NCBI RefSeq assembly: GCF_014297465.1
Contig: NZ_JACORT010000002.1
Location: forward strand, 186,001 to 250,000
DNA from: Ramlibacter cellulosilyticus
Lineage (GTDB): Bacteria; Pseudomonadota; Gammaproteobacteria; Burkholderiales; Burkholderiaceae_C
Direction of reading: 5' to 3'
Length of the DNA stretch: 64,000 nucleotides
The position numbers and the translations under genes were made by a program. A model generated the notes under the pieces. It saw nothing but the letters and a program-made list of their open reading frames with translations, did not search any database and was not told the DNA's origin. Positions 55,233-63,465 of this stretch are shown piece after piece. Numbering within the stretch: the first letter of the stretch is position 1; every line of letters begins with the position of its first letter.

Positions 55233-55254
55233 TTGCAACGCTATACTTGTTGCC

Positions 55255-55306
55255 AGCGCCGATTTGCCTCGCTTGCGGGCGCTCAATAAATGCCGCTAAA
55301 GACAGG
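55255..55306 (+). promoter_or_regulatory. SAM-II riboswitch
   Basis: AGCGCCGATTTG ... CTTGCGGGCGCTC-AATAAATGCCGCTAAAGACAGG matches the SAM-II pattern (stem GCGCC/GGGCGC, CGATTTG, AATAAATG, GCTAAA). It lies in front of metX, the usual target in Proteobacteria; SAM binding should turn expression down. Confidence 0.85.
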
Positions 55307-55310
55307 CCGG

Positions 55311-55346
55311 AACCCGGCCCGCTTCAGCGGACCGGGTTTTTTCGTT
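55311..55346 (+). terminator. Terminator hairpin after the SAM-II aptamer
   Basis: AACCCGG (55311-55317) pairs with CCGGGTT (55332-55338), inner CCGCT/AGCGG, followed by TTTT. It lies only about 10 bp before the metX ATG, so SAM control here may act by transcription termination. Confidence 0.75.
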
Positions 55347-55348
55347 CC

Positions 55349-56524
55349 ATGACGCTGATCGCCACGCCTCGGTCCATGACCTTCGACGCGCCGCTTGCCC
55401 TGCAAAGCGGTGCCTCGATCCGCGGCTATTCGCTGGCCTACGAGACCTACGGCACGCTCAACGCGGACCGCAGCAACGCCGTCCTGATCTGCCATGCGCT
55501 CAACGCCTCGCACCACGTCGCGGGCGTCTACGCGGGCCAGGAGAAGTCCGAAGGCTGGTGGGATTCGATGATCGGCCCCGGCAAGCCGGTCGACACCGAC
55601 CGCTTCTTCGTCATCGGCGTCAACAACCTGGGCTCCTGCTTCGGCTCCACCGGCCCCATGCACGTGAACCCGGACACCGGCCGCGTCTACGGCGCGGACT
55701 TCCCGGTGGTGACCGTCGAAGACTGGGTCAACGCGCAGGCGCGCCTGCTCGATGGCCTCGGCATCCAGCAGCTCGCGGCTGTCATGGGCGGCAGCCTCGG
55801 CGGCATGCAGGCGCTCTCGTGGACGCTGCAGTACCCCGAGCGCGTGCGCCACGCGGTGGTGGTGGCCAGCGCGCCCAACCTCAACGCGGAGAACATCGCG
55901 TTCAACGAGGTGGCACGCCGCGCGATCGTGACCGACCCGGACTTCCACGGCGGCCACTTCTACGAGCACGGCGTCGTGCCCAAGCGCGGCCTGCGCATCG
56001 CCCGCATGATCGGCCACATCACCTACCTCTCGGACGACGTGATGAACGAGAAGTTCGGCCGGCAGCTGCGCAACGGCATCGACCTCTCCTATACGACGCA
56101 GGACATCGAGTTCCAGATCGAGAGCTACCTGCGTTACCAGGGCGACAAGTTCAGCGAGTACTTCGACGCCAACACCTACCTGCTGATCACGCGCGCGCTG
56201 GACTACTTCGATCCCGCGCGGCGGCACAACGGCAACCTCGCCAGGGCGCTTGCCATCGCCCGCGCGAAGTTCCTGCTCGTGAGCTTCAGCACCGACTGGC
56301 GCTTCTCGCCCGCGCGCAGCCGCGAGATCGTCAAGGCGCTGCTGGACAACCGGCGGGACGTGAGCTACGCCGAGATCGACGCGCCGCACGGCCACGACGC
56401 CTTCCTGCTGGAAGACCCGCGCTACCTCTCGGTCGTGCGGTCCTACTTCGACCACATCGCCGCCGTCACGCCGGCGCCCACGCCGGCGCCGGTGCGCGAG
56501 CTGCCGGCAGGAGCGGTGCTGTGA
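55349..56524 (+). CDS. metX: Homoserine O-acetyltransferase/succinyltransferase MetX
   Basis: 391 residues from ATG 55349 (an in-frame ATG at 55376 is also possible; no strong ribosome site precedes either). Alpha/beta-hydrolase acyltransferase: [14 protein letters not shown] with the nucleophilic serine, [11 protein letters not shown] with the aspartate, and [11 protein letters not shown] with the histidine. Starts methionine synthesis from homoserine. It is controlled by the SAM-II riboswitch ahead and overlaps metW (GTGA). Confidence 0.97.
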   Translation: MTLIATPRSMTFDAPLALQSGASIRGYSLAYETYGTLNADRSNAVLICHALNASHHVAGVYAGQEKSEGWWDSMIGPGKPVDTDRFFVIGVNNLGSCFGSTGPMHVNPDTGRVYGADFPVVTVEDWVNAQARLLDGLGIQQLAAVMGGSLGGMQALSWTLQYPERVRHAVVVASAPNLNAENIAFNEVARRAIVTDPDFHGGHFYEHGVVPKRGLRIARMIGHITYLSDDVMNEKFGRQLRNGIDLSYTTQDIEFQIESYLRYQGDKFSEYFDANTYLLITRALDYFDPARRHNGNLARALAIARAKFLLVSFSTDWRFSPARSREIVKALLDNRRDVSYAEIDAPHGHDAFLLEDPRYLSVVRSYFDHIAAVTPAPTPAPVRELPAGAVL

Positions 56525-57105
56525 CCGACCGCCGCACGTTGGAAACGATCGCGCAGCTCGTGCCCGAGGGCTCGCGCGTGCTGGACCTCGGCTGCGGCGA
56601 GGGCGCCCTGCTGGACCACCTGCAGCGCCAGCGGGGCTGCACCGGCTACGGCATCGAGATCGCCGACGAGAACGTGCTCGCCTGCGTGAAGCGCGGCGTC
56701 AACGTGATCCAGCTGAACCTGGACCAGGGCCTGAGCATCTTCGACGACGACACCTTCGACGTCGTCCTGCAGATCGACACGCTGCAGCACCTGCGCAACG
56801 CTGAAACCATGCTGCGCGAGACCGCGCGCGTGGGCAAGGTGGGCATCGTCGCCTTCCCCAACTTCGCGCACTGGCCCAACCGCCTCTCCATCGTGCGCGG
56901 CCGCATGCCGGTGACCAAGCGCCTGCCGTACCAGTGGTACGACACCCCCAACATCCGCGTCGGCACCTTCAAGGACTTCGAGGTGCTGGCCACCAAGAAC
57001 CGGCTGACCGTGCTGGATGCCTTCGGCCTGCAGGACGGCGAGGTGCGCCGGATGCTGCCGAACCTCACGGCCAGCACCGCGGTCTTTAAATTCGAGCGGG
57101 CCTGA
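56521..57105 (+). CDS. metW: Methionine biosynthesis protein MetW
   Basis: 194 residues, GTG overlapping the metX stop. SAM-binding type fold with [13 protein letters not shown] (residues 23-35), [22 protein letters not shown], and the highly conserved MetW block [22 protein letters not shown] and [11 protein letters not shown]. It works with MetX; the partnership is well established in Proteobacteria. Confidence 0.97.
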   Translation: MTDRRTLETIAQLVPEGSRVLDLGCGEGALLDHLQRQRGCTGYGIEIADENVLACVKRGVNVIQLNLDQGLSIFDDDTFDVVLQIDTLQHLRNAETMLRETARVGKVGIVAFPNFAHWPNRLSIVRGRMPVTKRLPYQWYDTPNIRVGTFKDFEVLATKNRLTVLDAFGLQDGEVRRMLPNLTASTAVFKFERA

Positions 57106-57200
57106 ACTAGACTGTGCTCCATCGGGAATACAGCCTCCCGGTCCCCTCTCGGAAAGACGGTGTCCCGTCCAAGCGCTGGCGAACTCGCGTGGAGTTTTCC

Positions 57201-58052
57201 GTGGACACCATCCTGCCTTCCATTTCCCCTGCCGAACTCAACGCGCTGATCGGGCGCGCGGACCGTCCCTGGCTGCTGGACGTGCGCAAACCCGAGCACT
57301 TCGACGGGAGCGACCGCGTCGTCGCCGGTGCCGTGCACTGCGCGCCGGCCGAAGTCGCGGCGCTCGCGCGCGAGCTGCCGCCGCGCGACGCGGTCGTCTA
57401 CTGCGTCTACGGCCACCACGTCTGCCAGGACGCCGTGCGCACCTTGCGCGCGGCCGGCTGGAACGCACGCTGGCTCGAAGGCGGCCTGGAAGGCGGCGAG
57501 CCCGGCGAGGACCGCCTGGTAGACCTCGCCCGCTGGCGCGAGACGCCGCCGCTGCGCATGCGCAAGCGCCCCGACCTCGGCGTGACGGGCGAGCGGCCTT
57601 CGCGCTGGGTCACGCGCGCGCGGCCCAAGATCGACCGCATCGCCTGTCCGTGGCTGGTGCTGCGCTTCATCGACCCGCGCGCCCAGTTCTTCTACGTGCC
57701 GGCCGGCGAGGTGCTGGACCAGGCGCGCAGGCTGGAGGCCGTCGCCTACGACATCGAAGGCGCCCCCATCACCCACGCCTGGGAGAAGTGCAGTTTCGAC
57801 GCCTTGATGGAAGCCTTCGACCTGCGCGAGCCCGCGCTGCAAGCGCTCGCCACGATCGTGCGTGGCGCCGACACGGCGCGGCTCGGCCTCGCGCCGCAGT
57901 GCGCGGGGCTGCTCGCGGTGTCGCTGGGACTGTCCCGCCTGCACGCCGACGACCACGCGATGCTCGCGGCGGCGCTGCCGGTCTACGATGCGTTGTACGC
58001 CTGGTGCCGCGGCGCGCAGGGTGAAACGCATACCTGGAAAGGCCACGCATGA
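57201..58052 (+). CDS. Rhodanese plus ChrB C-terminal domain protein
   Basis: 283 residues from GTG 57201, with GGAG at 57191-57194; the frame is open back to GTG 57114. Residues about 1-110 are a rhodanese-like domain with cysteine in the active-site loop (VVYCVYGHHVCQDA). Residues about 120-283 are a chromate-resistance ChrB type domain (KIDRIACPWLVLRFIDPRAQFFYVPAGE). It overlaps chrA by 4 bp, so the two form a chromate-resistance pair. It may sense or reduce chromate; whether it regulates chrA is not shown. Confidence 0.85.
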   Translation: MDTILPSISPAELNALIGRADRPWLLDVRKPEHFDGSDRVVAGAVHCAPAEVAALARELPPRDAVVYCVYGHHVCQDAVRTLRAAGWNARWLEGGLEGGEPGEDRLVDLARWRETPPLRMRKRPDLGVTGERPSRWVTRARPKIDRIACPWLVLRFIDPRAQFFYVPAGEVLDQARRLEAVAYDIEGAPITHAWEKCSFDALMEAFDLREPALQALATIVRGADTARLGLAPQCAGLLAVSLGLSRLHADDHAMLAAALPVYDALYAWCRGAQGETHTWKGHA

Positions 58053-59428
58053 GCGCAGTCCCCGCCGATCGCGGCGAGACCCTGGAGGCACCGAGCCGGG
58101 TGCCTTTCGGCGAGGCGCTGAGGTTCTGGCTGAAGCTCGGCTTCATCAGCTTCGGCGGGCCGGCGGGCCAGATCGCGATCATGCACAGGGAGCTCGTGGA
58201 GCAGAAGCGCTGGATCTCGGAGCGGCGCTTCCTGCACGCGCTCAATTACTGCATGCTGCTGCCCGGGCCGGAGGCGCAGCAGCTCGCGACCTACATCGGC
58301 TGGCTGATGCATCGCACCCTGGGCGGCGTCGTCGCGGGCGCGCTGTTCGTCCTGCCTTCGCTCTTCATCCTGGTGGCGCTCAGCTGGGTCTACGTCTCGT
58401 TCGGCGACGTGGGCTGGGTCGCGGGGCTCTTCTACGGCATCAAGCCCGCGGTGGCCGCCATCGTGCTGCAGGCCGTGTGGCGCATCGGCAGCCGCACCTT
58501 GCGCAGCCCGCGGCAGGTGCCGCTGCTGTGGGCGACGGCGCTCGCGAGCTTCGTGGCGATCGCCTTCCTGCACGTGCCTTTCCCGCTGGTCGTGGTCGCG
58601 GCGGCATTGATCGGGGTGGTGGGCGCACGCGTGGTGCCCGCGCAGTTCGCGGGCGGCGGCGGGCATGGGGCGGCGCAGAAGTCGTACGGGCCGGCGCTGA
58701 TCGACGACCACACGCCCACGCCGCCGCATGCGCTGTTCCGCCGCTCGCGGCTGGCGGCGGTCGTCGGCGTCGGCGCGCTGCTGTGGATCGCACCGATGGC
58801 GCTGCTGGCGGCGGTGCAGGGCTGGCACGGCACGCTGGCGCAGATGGGCTGGTTCTTCACCAAGGCGGCGCTGCTCACCTTCGGGGGCGCCTACGCGGTG
58901 CTGCCTTACGTGTACCAGGGCGCGGTGGAGCAGTTCCAGTGGCTCACGGGCACGCAGATGATCGACGGCCTCGCGCTCGGCGAGACCACGCCCGGGCCGC
59001 TCATCATGGTGGTGGCCTTCGTCGGCTTCGTCGGCGGGTGGACGCGCCAGGTGCTCGGCCCCGACGCGCTGTTCCTGGGCGGCGCGCTGGCAGCGACGGT
59101 GGTGACCTGGTTCACCTTCCTGCCGTCCTTCCTCTTCATCCTCGCGGGCGGCCCGCTGGTGGAGTCCACCCATGGGCAGGTGCGCTTCACGGCGCCCCTC
59201 ACCGCGATCACGGCCGCGGTGGTCGGCGTGATCGGCAGCCTGGGCCTGTTCTTCCTGGTGCACATCGCGCGCGAGCACCCCACGCCCGGAATGCCGGTGG
59301 ACCTGGTTTCGCTGGCGATTGCCGCCGCCGCGGCGGTCGCGCTCTTGCGCTTCAAGGCGGGCGTGATCCCCGTGATTGCCGCCTGCGCGGTCACGGGCAT
59401 GTTGCTCCGGCTGGCGGGAATCAGCTGA
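58049..59428 (+). CDS. chrA: Chromate transporter ChrA
   Basis: 459 residues, about 10-12 membrane helices in two homologous halves. N-terminal half FWLKLGFISFGGPAGQIAIMH with RWISERRFLHALNYCMLLPGPEAQQLATYIGWL; C-terminal half FFTKAALLTFGGAYAVLPYVYQ and LGETTPGPLIMVVAFVGF. These FGGP and PGP motifs define the long CHR family, which expels chromate. It overlaps the ChrB-like gene and so is co-expressed with it. Confidence 0.95.
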   Translation: MSAVPADRGETLEAPSRVPFGEALRFWLKLGFISFGGPAGQIAIMHRELVEQKRWISERRFLHALNYCMLLPGPEAQQLATYIGWLMHRTLGGVVAGALFVLPSLFILVALSWVYVSFGDVGWVAGLFYGIKPAVAAIVLQAVWRIGSRTLRSPRQVPLLWATALASFVAIAFLHVPFPLVVVAAALIGVVGARVVPAQFAGGGGHGAAQKSYGPALIDDHTPTPPHALFRRSRLAAVVGVGALLWIAPMALLAAVQGWHGTLAQMGWFFTKAALLTFGGAYAVLPYVYQGAVEQFQWLTGTQMIDGLALGETTPGPLIMVVAFVGFVGGWTRQVLGPDALFLGGALAATVVTWFTFLPSFLFILAGGPLVESTHGQVRFTAPLTAITAAVVGVIGSLGLFFLVHIAREHPTPGMPVDLVSLAIAAAAAVALLRFKAGVIPVIAACAVTGMLLRLAGIS

Positions 59429-59462
59429 TGCCGCGCGCGGCCCGCCGCGCTATGCTGGCCCC

Positions 59463-60473
59463 ATGAACATCCTGATCACCGGCGGCGCCGGCTTCCTGGG
59501 GGCCCGCCTCGCGCGGGCGTTGCTCGCATCCGGTTCGCTGTCGCTGCGCGGCGCACCGGCCCGGCCGATCCAGCAGGTGGTGCTGGCCGACCGCGGCCCG
59601 GCGCCCGCCGACCTGGCCGCCGACCCGCGCGTGCGTTCGGTGCAGGGCGACCTGATCGAACTGGTGCAGCGGCGCGACCTGCCGGCGGCCGGCACCGACC
59701 TGGTCTTCCACCTCGCCGCCGCCGTGAGCGCCGAGTGCGAGGCCGACTTCGACCTCGGCATGCGCAGCAACCTCGACACGACACGCGCGCTGCTGGATGC
59801 CTGCCGCGCACTGGGCAGCACGCCGGTGTTCGTGTTCGCGAGCTCGCTGGCCGTCTTCGGGCAGCAGCCCGGGCAGCCGCCGCTGGGCACCATGCGCGAC
59901 GACACGCTGCCGACCCCGCAAGGCAGCTACGGCATCCAGAAGTTCATCTGCGAGCAGCTGGTCGCCGACTACACGCGCAAGGGCTTCATCGCCGGCCGCA
60001 GCGTCCGCCCCATGACGGTGGCGGTGCGTCCCGGCCGGCCCAACGGCGCGGCCTCCGGCTTCTTCAGCGGCATGATCCGCGAGCCGCTCGCCGGCGAGCG
60101 CGCACGCATTCCGGTGGCGCCGGACACGCCGGTGGCGCTCGCTTCGCCCACGCGCACCATCGAGGGCTTCGTGCGCGCCGCGCAGGCGAGCGATGCCGAC
60201 TGGGGCCAGCGCACGGGGATCAACCTGCCGTCGCTGAAGACCACCGTCGGCGAGATGGCCGCGGCGCTGGAGAAGGTGGCGGGCCCGCAGGCGACCGCCC
60301 TCCTGGACTGGCAGCCCGACCCTGCCGTCGACAAGCTGGTGCGCAGCTGGCCGGGCGACGTGGCCTGGGACCGCGCGCGCAGCCTCGGCCTGCGCAACGA
60401 TGCGAGCTTCGAGGCGATCGTGCGCGAGTACATCGAAGAGAACCCGCAGGCCGTGCGCCTCGCGCTGCGCTGA
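59463..60473 (+). CDS. denD: D-erythronate dehydrogenase-like NAD-dependent epimerase/dehydratase
   Basis: 336 residues from ATG 59463. Extended SDR fold: [17 protein letters not shown] (residues 4-20), SSLAVFG and the YGIQK catalytic pair. The [30 protein letters not shown] block is typical of DenD. It is followed 10 bp later by an OtnI-like isomerase, the known partner in D-erythronate catabolism. No DUF1537 kinase or OtnC is next to them. Confidence 0.88.
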   Translation: MNILITGGAGFLGARLARALLASGSLSLRGAPARPIQQVVLADRGPAPADLAADPRVRSVQGDLIELVQRRDLPAAGTDLVFHLAAAVSAECEADFDLGMRSNLDTTRALLDACRALGSTPVFVFASSLAVFGQQPGQPPLGTMRDDTLPTPQGSYGIQKFICEQLVADYTRKGFIAGRSVRPMTVAVRPGRPNGAASGFFSGMIREPLAGERARIPVAPDTPVALASPTRTIEGFVRAAQASDADWGQRTGINLPSLKTTVGEMAAALEKVAGPQATALLDWQPDPAVDKLVRSWPGDVAWDRARSLGLRNDASFEAIVREYIEENPQAVRLALR

Positions 60474-60483
60474 GGAGACCGCC

Positions 60484-61302
60484 ATGCCGCGCTTCGCCGC
60501 CAACCTGTCCATGCTCTACCCGGAGCACGACTTCCTGGACCGCTACGCCGCCGCGGCACGCGACGGCTTCCGTGGCGTCGAGTTCCTCTTCCCCTACGCG
60601 TACGAGCCGAAGGAGCTCGCATCGCGGCTGCAGGACAACGGCCTGGAGCAGGTGCTGTTCAACGCGCCGCCCGGCAACTGGGACGGCGGCGAGCGCGGCA
60701 CGGCCTGCCTGCCCGGTCGCGAGCAGGAGTTCCGCGATGGCGTCGTGCAGGCCTTGCGCTACGCCGAGGCGCTGGAGTGCCCGCGCGTGCACGTGATGGC
60801 GGGGCTCGTGCCGCAGGGACGCGAGCGCGCCGACCTGCGCCCGACCTACGTGGCCAACGTGCGCTGGGCCGCGCGCGAGGCGGCGAAGCAGGGCGTGAAC
60901 GTGCTGCTGGAGCCGATCAACACGCGCGACATCCCGGGCTTCTTCCTGAACCGCCAGGACCACGCCCACGAATTGCTCGCGGAGATCGGCGAAGCCAACG
61001 TGCAGGTGCAGATGGACCTGTACCACTGCCAGATCGTGGAGGGCGACCTCGCGATGAAGATCCGGCAGTACCTGCCCACGGGACGCGTGGGCCACTTCCA
61101 GGTCGCGGGCGTGCCGCAGCGGCACGAGCCGGACGTGGGCGAGCTGAACTACCCGTACCTCTTCTCGGTGATCGACGAGGTCTCGGCCGCGTGCGGCTGG
61201 CAGGGCTGGATCGGCTGCGAATACCGCCCGGCGCGCGGCGCGCAGGCGGGGGGCACGAGCGAAGGCTTGGGCTGGCTGCGCCGCCTCACGCCTTCTTCAT
61301 GA
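60484..61302 (+). CDS. otnI: 2-oxo-tetronate isomerase / hydroxypyruvate isomerase-like protein
   Basis: 272 residues from ATG 60484. TIM-barrel xylose-isomerase-like family: [31 protein letters not shown], and metal ligands in [25 protein letters not shown] and [15 protein letters not shown]. It should convert 2-oxo-tetronate to 3-oxo-tetronate in the D-erythronate pathway. The 3' end overlaps the converging DUF421 gene by 17 bp. Confidence 0.9.
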   Translation: MPRFAANLSMLYPEHDFLDRYAAAARDGFRGVEFLFPYAYEPKELASRLQDNGLEQVLFNAPPGNWDGGERGTACLPGREQEFRDGVVQALRYAEALECPRVHVMAGLVPQGRERADLRPTYVANVRWAAREAAKQGVNVLLEPINTRDIPGFFLNRQDHAHELLAEIGEANVQVQMDLYHCQIVEGDLAMKIRQYLPTGRVGHFQVAGVPQRHEPDVGELNYPYLFSVIDEVSAACGWQGWIGCEYRPARGAQAGGTSEGLGWLRRLTPSS

Positions 61303-61747
61303 CGTTGATGTTGCCGTCCGCCTCGAGGATGGCCATGCGCATGTCCTCGATCTCGCAGTCGGCGTCGCGCAGCGCCTTCTCGACATCCCCGCGCGAGACG
61401 CGCTCGCGCCGCAGCACCTCGTCGTAGATCACGCCGTCGCGGCCCACCAGCACCGGATTGCCCTGCAGCACCGCGTCGATGCGCCTGCTGCGGGAGGTGG
61501 CGACGGCGATGAGCATGTCGAGCGCGATCAGGGTCGCGGCCGCGATGAGGCCGCCGGGCAGCGATTCGTCCTGCGCGTTGATCGCGCCGCTCACCGCTTC
61601 GGACAGCAGCAGCACGACGACGAGGTCGAAGGGCGTGAACTGGCCGACGGTGCGCTTGCCGCTGATGCGCACCATGACGAGCAGGACGATGTAGACCACG
61701 CCGGCCCGCACGACGAACTCCCACCAGGGAATGGACATGTCGAACAT
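61286..61747 (-). CDS. DUF421 membrane protein (YetF/YcaP family)
   Basis: 153 residues. Two to three N-terminal membrane helices ([24 protein letters not shown], then [20 protein letters not shown]), followed by a cytoplasmic YetF domain with [16 protein letters not shown] in the family motif region and [28 protein letters not shown]. Function not known; family members in Bacillus affect membranes and stress. Converges on otnI. Confidence 0.9.
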   Translation of the reverse strand: MFDMSIPWWEFVVRAGVVYIVLLVMVRISGKRTVGQFTPFDLVVVLLLSEAVSGAINAQDESLPGGLIAAATLIALDMLIAVATSRSRRIDAVLQGNPVLVGRDGVIYDEVLRRERVSRGDVEKALRDADCEIEDMRMAILEADGNINVMKKA

Positions 61748-61838
61748 GCCCGCCAGTGCACCACCCCTGGTGGCTCAGCGTTGTCGGACGGTAGCGCCAC
61801 GCCGCGTCGGCCGGGCCTGCGTGCGCTAGTCTCGGCCC

Positions 61839-62423
61839 ATGCCCCTGACGCTCGCCCATGCCGTCCACAGCGAACTGCTGATCAAGAAGAGCCGTTTCCT
61901 GGGATGCGTGCAGCCGGTGGCGGGCCGCGCCGAAGCGCTGGCGGTGGTGGAGCGGCTGCGCGCGGAACACCCGGGCGCGGCGCACGTGTGCTGGGCCTTG
62001 CTGGCCGGCGGCCAGTCGGCGGCCAACGACGACGGCGAGCCGGGCGGGACCGCAGGGCGGCCGATGCTGGAGGTGCTGCGGCACCAGCAGCTCGAAGGCG
62101 TGCTGGCGACCGTCGTGCGCTACTTCGGCGGCGTGAAGCTCGGGGCGGGGGGCCTGGTGCGGGCGTACACGGATGCGGTGGCGCAGGCGTTGCTGGGGGC
62201 GGAGAAGGTCACGCTCCAGAAGCTGGTGCAGCTCGCGTGCACCGTCCCTTATGCGCAGGAGGGGCTCGTCCGGCGGGTGCTGCAGGAAGCGGGGGCCGCG
62301 CTCGGCGAGGTGGTGCACGGCGAAAGCGTGGAGATCGCGTTCAGCGTGCCGGAGGATGTGGTGGCGGGATTGCGGGCGCGATTGAACGAAGTGGGGCAGG
62401 GGCAGCTCGCGTGGCTCGCCTAG
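61839..62423 (+). CDS. yigZ: YigZ/IMPACT family protein
   Basis: 194 residues, starting LTLAHAVHSELLIKKSRFLG. UPF0029 (IMPACT) N-terminal domain with DDGEPGGTAGRPMLEVL and VVRYFGGVKLGAGGLVRAY, then a C-terminal domain (VPYAQEGLVRRVLQ). The function in bacteria is not settled; it may bind nucleic acid or translation factors. It stands alone, followed 1 bp later by a family A repeat. Confidence 0.92.
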   Translation: MPLTLAHAVHSELLIKKSRFLGCVQPVAGRAEALAVVERLRAEHPGAAHVCWALLAGGQSAANDDGEPGGTAGRPMLEVLRHQQLEGVLATVVRYFGGVKLGAGGLVRAYTDAVAQALLGAEKVTLQKLVQLACTVPYAQEGLVRRVLQEAGAALGEVVHGESVEIAFSVPEDVVAGLRARLNEVGQGQLAWLA

Positions 62424-62559
62424 CGGTGGGGTTCGCTGGCGCCCACCTGCCGGCGCCGGCGCGCTGCCACCCTACGAGAAGGCAGCCTTCCCGCGCATGA
62501 CGGTATTTGTAGGGTGGCGCGGCGAAGCCGTGGAAGGTGAGCGCCAGCGAACCCCACCG
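62424..62559. repeat. Family A palindromic repeat, copy 5
   Basis: CGGTGGGGTTCGCTGGCGCC ... CGAACCCCACCG with the CCACCCTAC/GTAGGGTGG core. It fills the whole gap between the converging yigZ and DUF72 genes. Confidence 0.9.
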
Positions 62560-62563
62560 ATCC

Positions 62564-63310
62564 TCAACCCAGCTGCTTCAGGAACTCCATCGCCGCCGCG
62601 GGCGCCCGCTCCTTGGCCCCATTGATGAAATACACGAACGCCTCGTTCGCTTCCCCCATCTCCGCCCACTCCTTCGCGCCTTCCACCCACGGCCGCAACG
62701 CCTCCGGCGCATACCCCGTCGCGCAATCCGCCTCGCTGCGCATCAGCCGCAGGTAGGCCAGCTCGCTCTTCGCATGCGGGATTGCCGGGAACTTCGGCGA
62801 ATCCGTGTAGACGGTCGTGCACCCGTGCCGCGCCAGCAGCTCCAGGTATTCCTCCGTCGCGAAGCTCTCGTGCCGCACGTCCAGCACGTGGCGCAAGGGC
62901 CGGCCCTCCACTTCGCGCGGCAGCAGCTTCAGGAAGCTCTCGACCTCCTCCGCCACGAAGCGCTTGGTCGGCATGAACTGCCACACGAGCGGCCCCAGCT
63001 TGTCCCCGAGCTGCGCGATGCCGCTGCCCGTGAAGCGGTCCACGCCCTCCTGCGCCGTGCCCAGGTCCTTGCGGTGGGTGGTGAAGCGGTGCGCCTTGAG
63101 GCTGAACACGAAGCCGTCCGGCGTCTCGTCGCGCCACTTCGCGAAAGTGTCCGGCTTGAAGGTGCTGTAGAAGGTGCCGTTGACCTCGATGGCGGTGAGC
63201 TGGCGGCTCGCGTAGTGCAGCTCGCGGCTGTGCGGCAGGCCGGCCGGATAGAAGTTGTCGCGCCAGGGCTCGAAGGTCCAGCCGCCGACGCCCACATGGA
63301 TGCGGGGCAT
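62564..63310 (-). CDS. DUF72 family protein (TIM-barrel)
   Basis: 248 residues, MPRIHVGVGGWTFEPWRDNFYP at the start. DUF72/YecE pattern: LHYASRQLTAIEVNGTFYS, EEVESFLKLLPREVEG, and the C-terminal YVYFINGAKERAPAAAMEFLKQL-type end (VYFINGAKE). A distant relative of xylose-isomerase-like barrels; function not known. It converges on yigZ; the upstream gap holds a CTAGGGG-rich stretch. Confidence 0.92.
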   Translation of the reverse strand: MPRIHVGVGGWTFEPWRDNFYPAGLPHSRELHYASRQLTAIEVNGTFYSTFKPDTFAKWRDETPDGFVFSLKAHRFTTHRKDLGTAQEGVDRFTGSGIAQLGDKLGPLVWQFMPTKRFVAEEVESFLKLLPREVEGRPLRHVLDVRHESFATEEYLELLARHGCTTVYTDSPKFPAIPHAKSELAYLRLMRSEADCATGYAPEALRPWVEGAKEWAEMGEANEAFVYFINGAKERAPAAAMEFLKQLG

Positions 63311-63325
63311 GAGAGGGGTGAGGGT

Positions 63326-63343
63326 CTAGGGGTTAGGGACTAG
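63326..63343. repeat. Inverted partner of the CCCCTAG array
   Basis: CTAGGGGTTAGGGACTAG; its first 13 bases complement the array unit with one mismatch, so a long hairpin across about 50-100 bp is possible. Confidence 0.6.
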
Positions 63344-63393
63344 AGGGAATCGACGTCATGCTAGCCCAGCGCCAACGCACCGCGTACAGTAAT

Positions 63394-63460
63394 CCCTAGC
63401 CCCTAGCCCCTAGCCCCTAGCCCCTAGCCCCTAGCCCCTAGCCCCTAGCCCCTAGCCCCT
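63394..63460. repeat. Heptanucleotide tandem repeat (CCCCTAG)n
   Basis: CCCTAG followed by eight exact CCCCTAG units and a trailing CCCCT: 67 bp in all, ending 5 bp before the M20 start codon. A likely variable-number repeat. Confidence 0.95.
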
Positions 63461-63465
63461 CCGCC

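Noticed and set aside
63394..63460. CRISPR-like array
   Set aside because: Direct 7-bp units with no spacers and no cas genes in the window.
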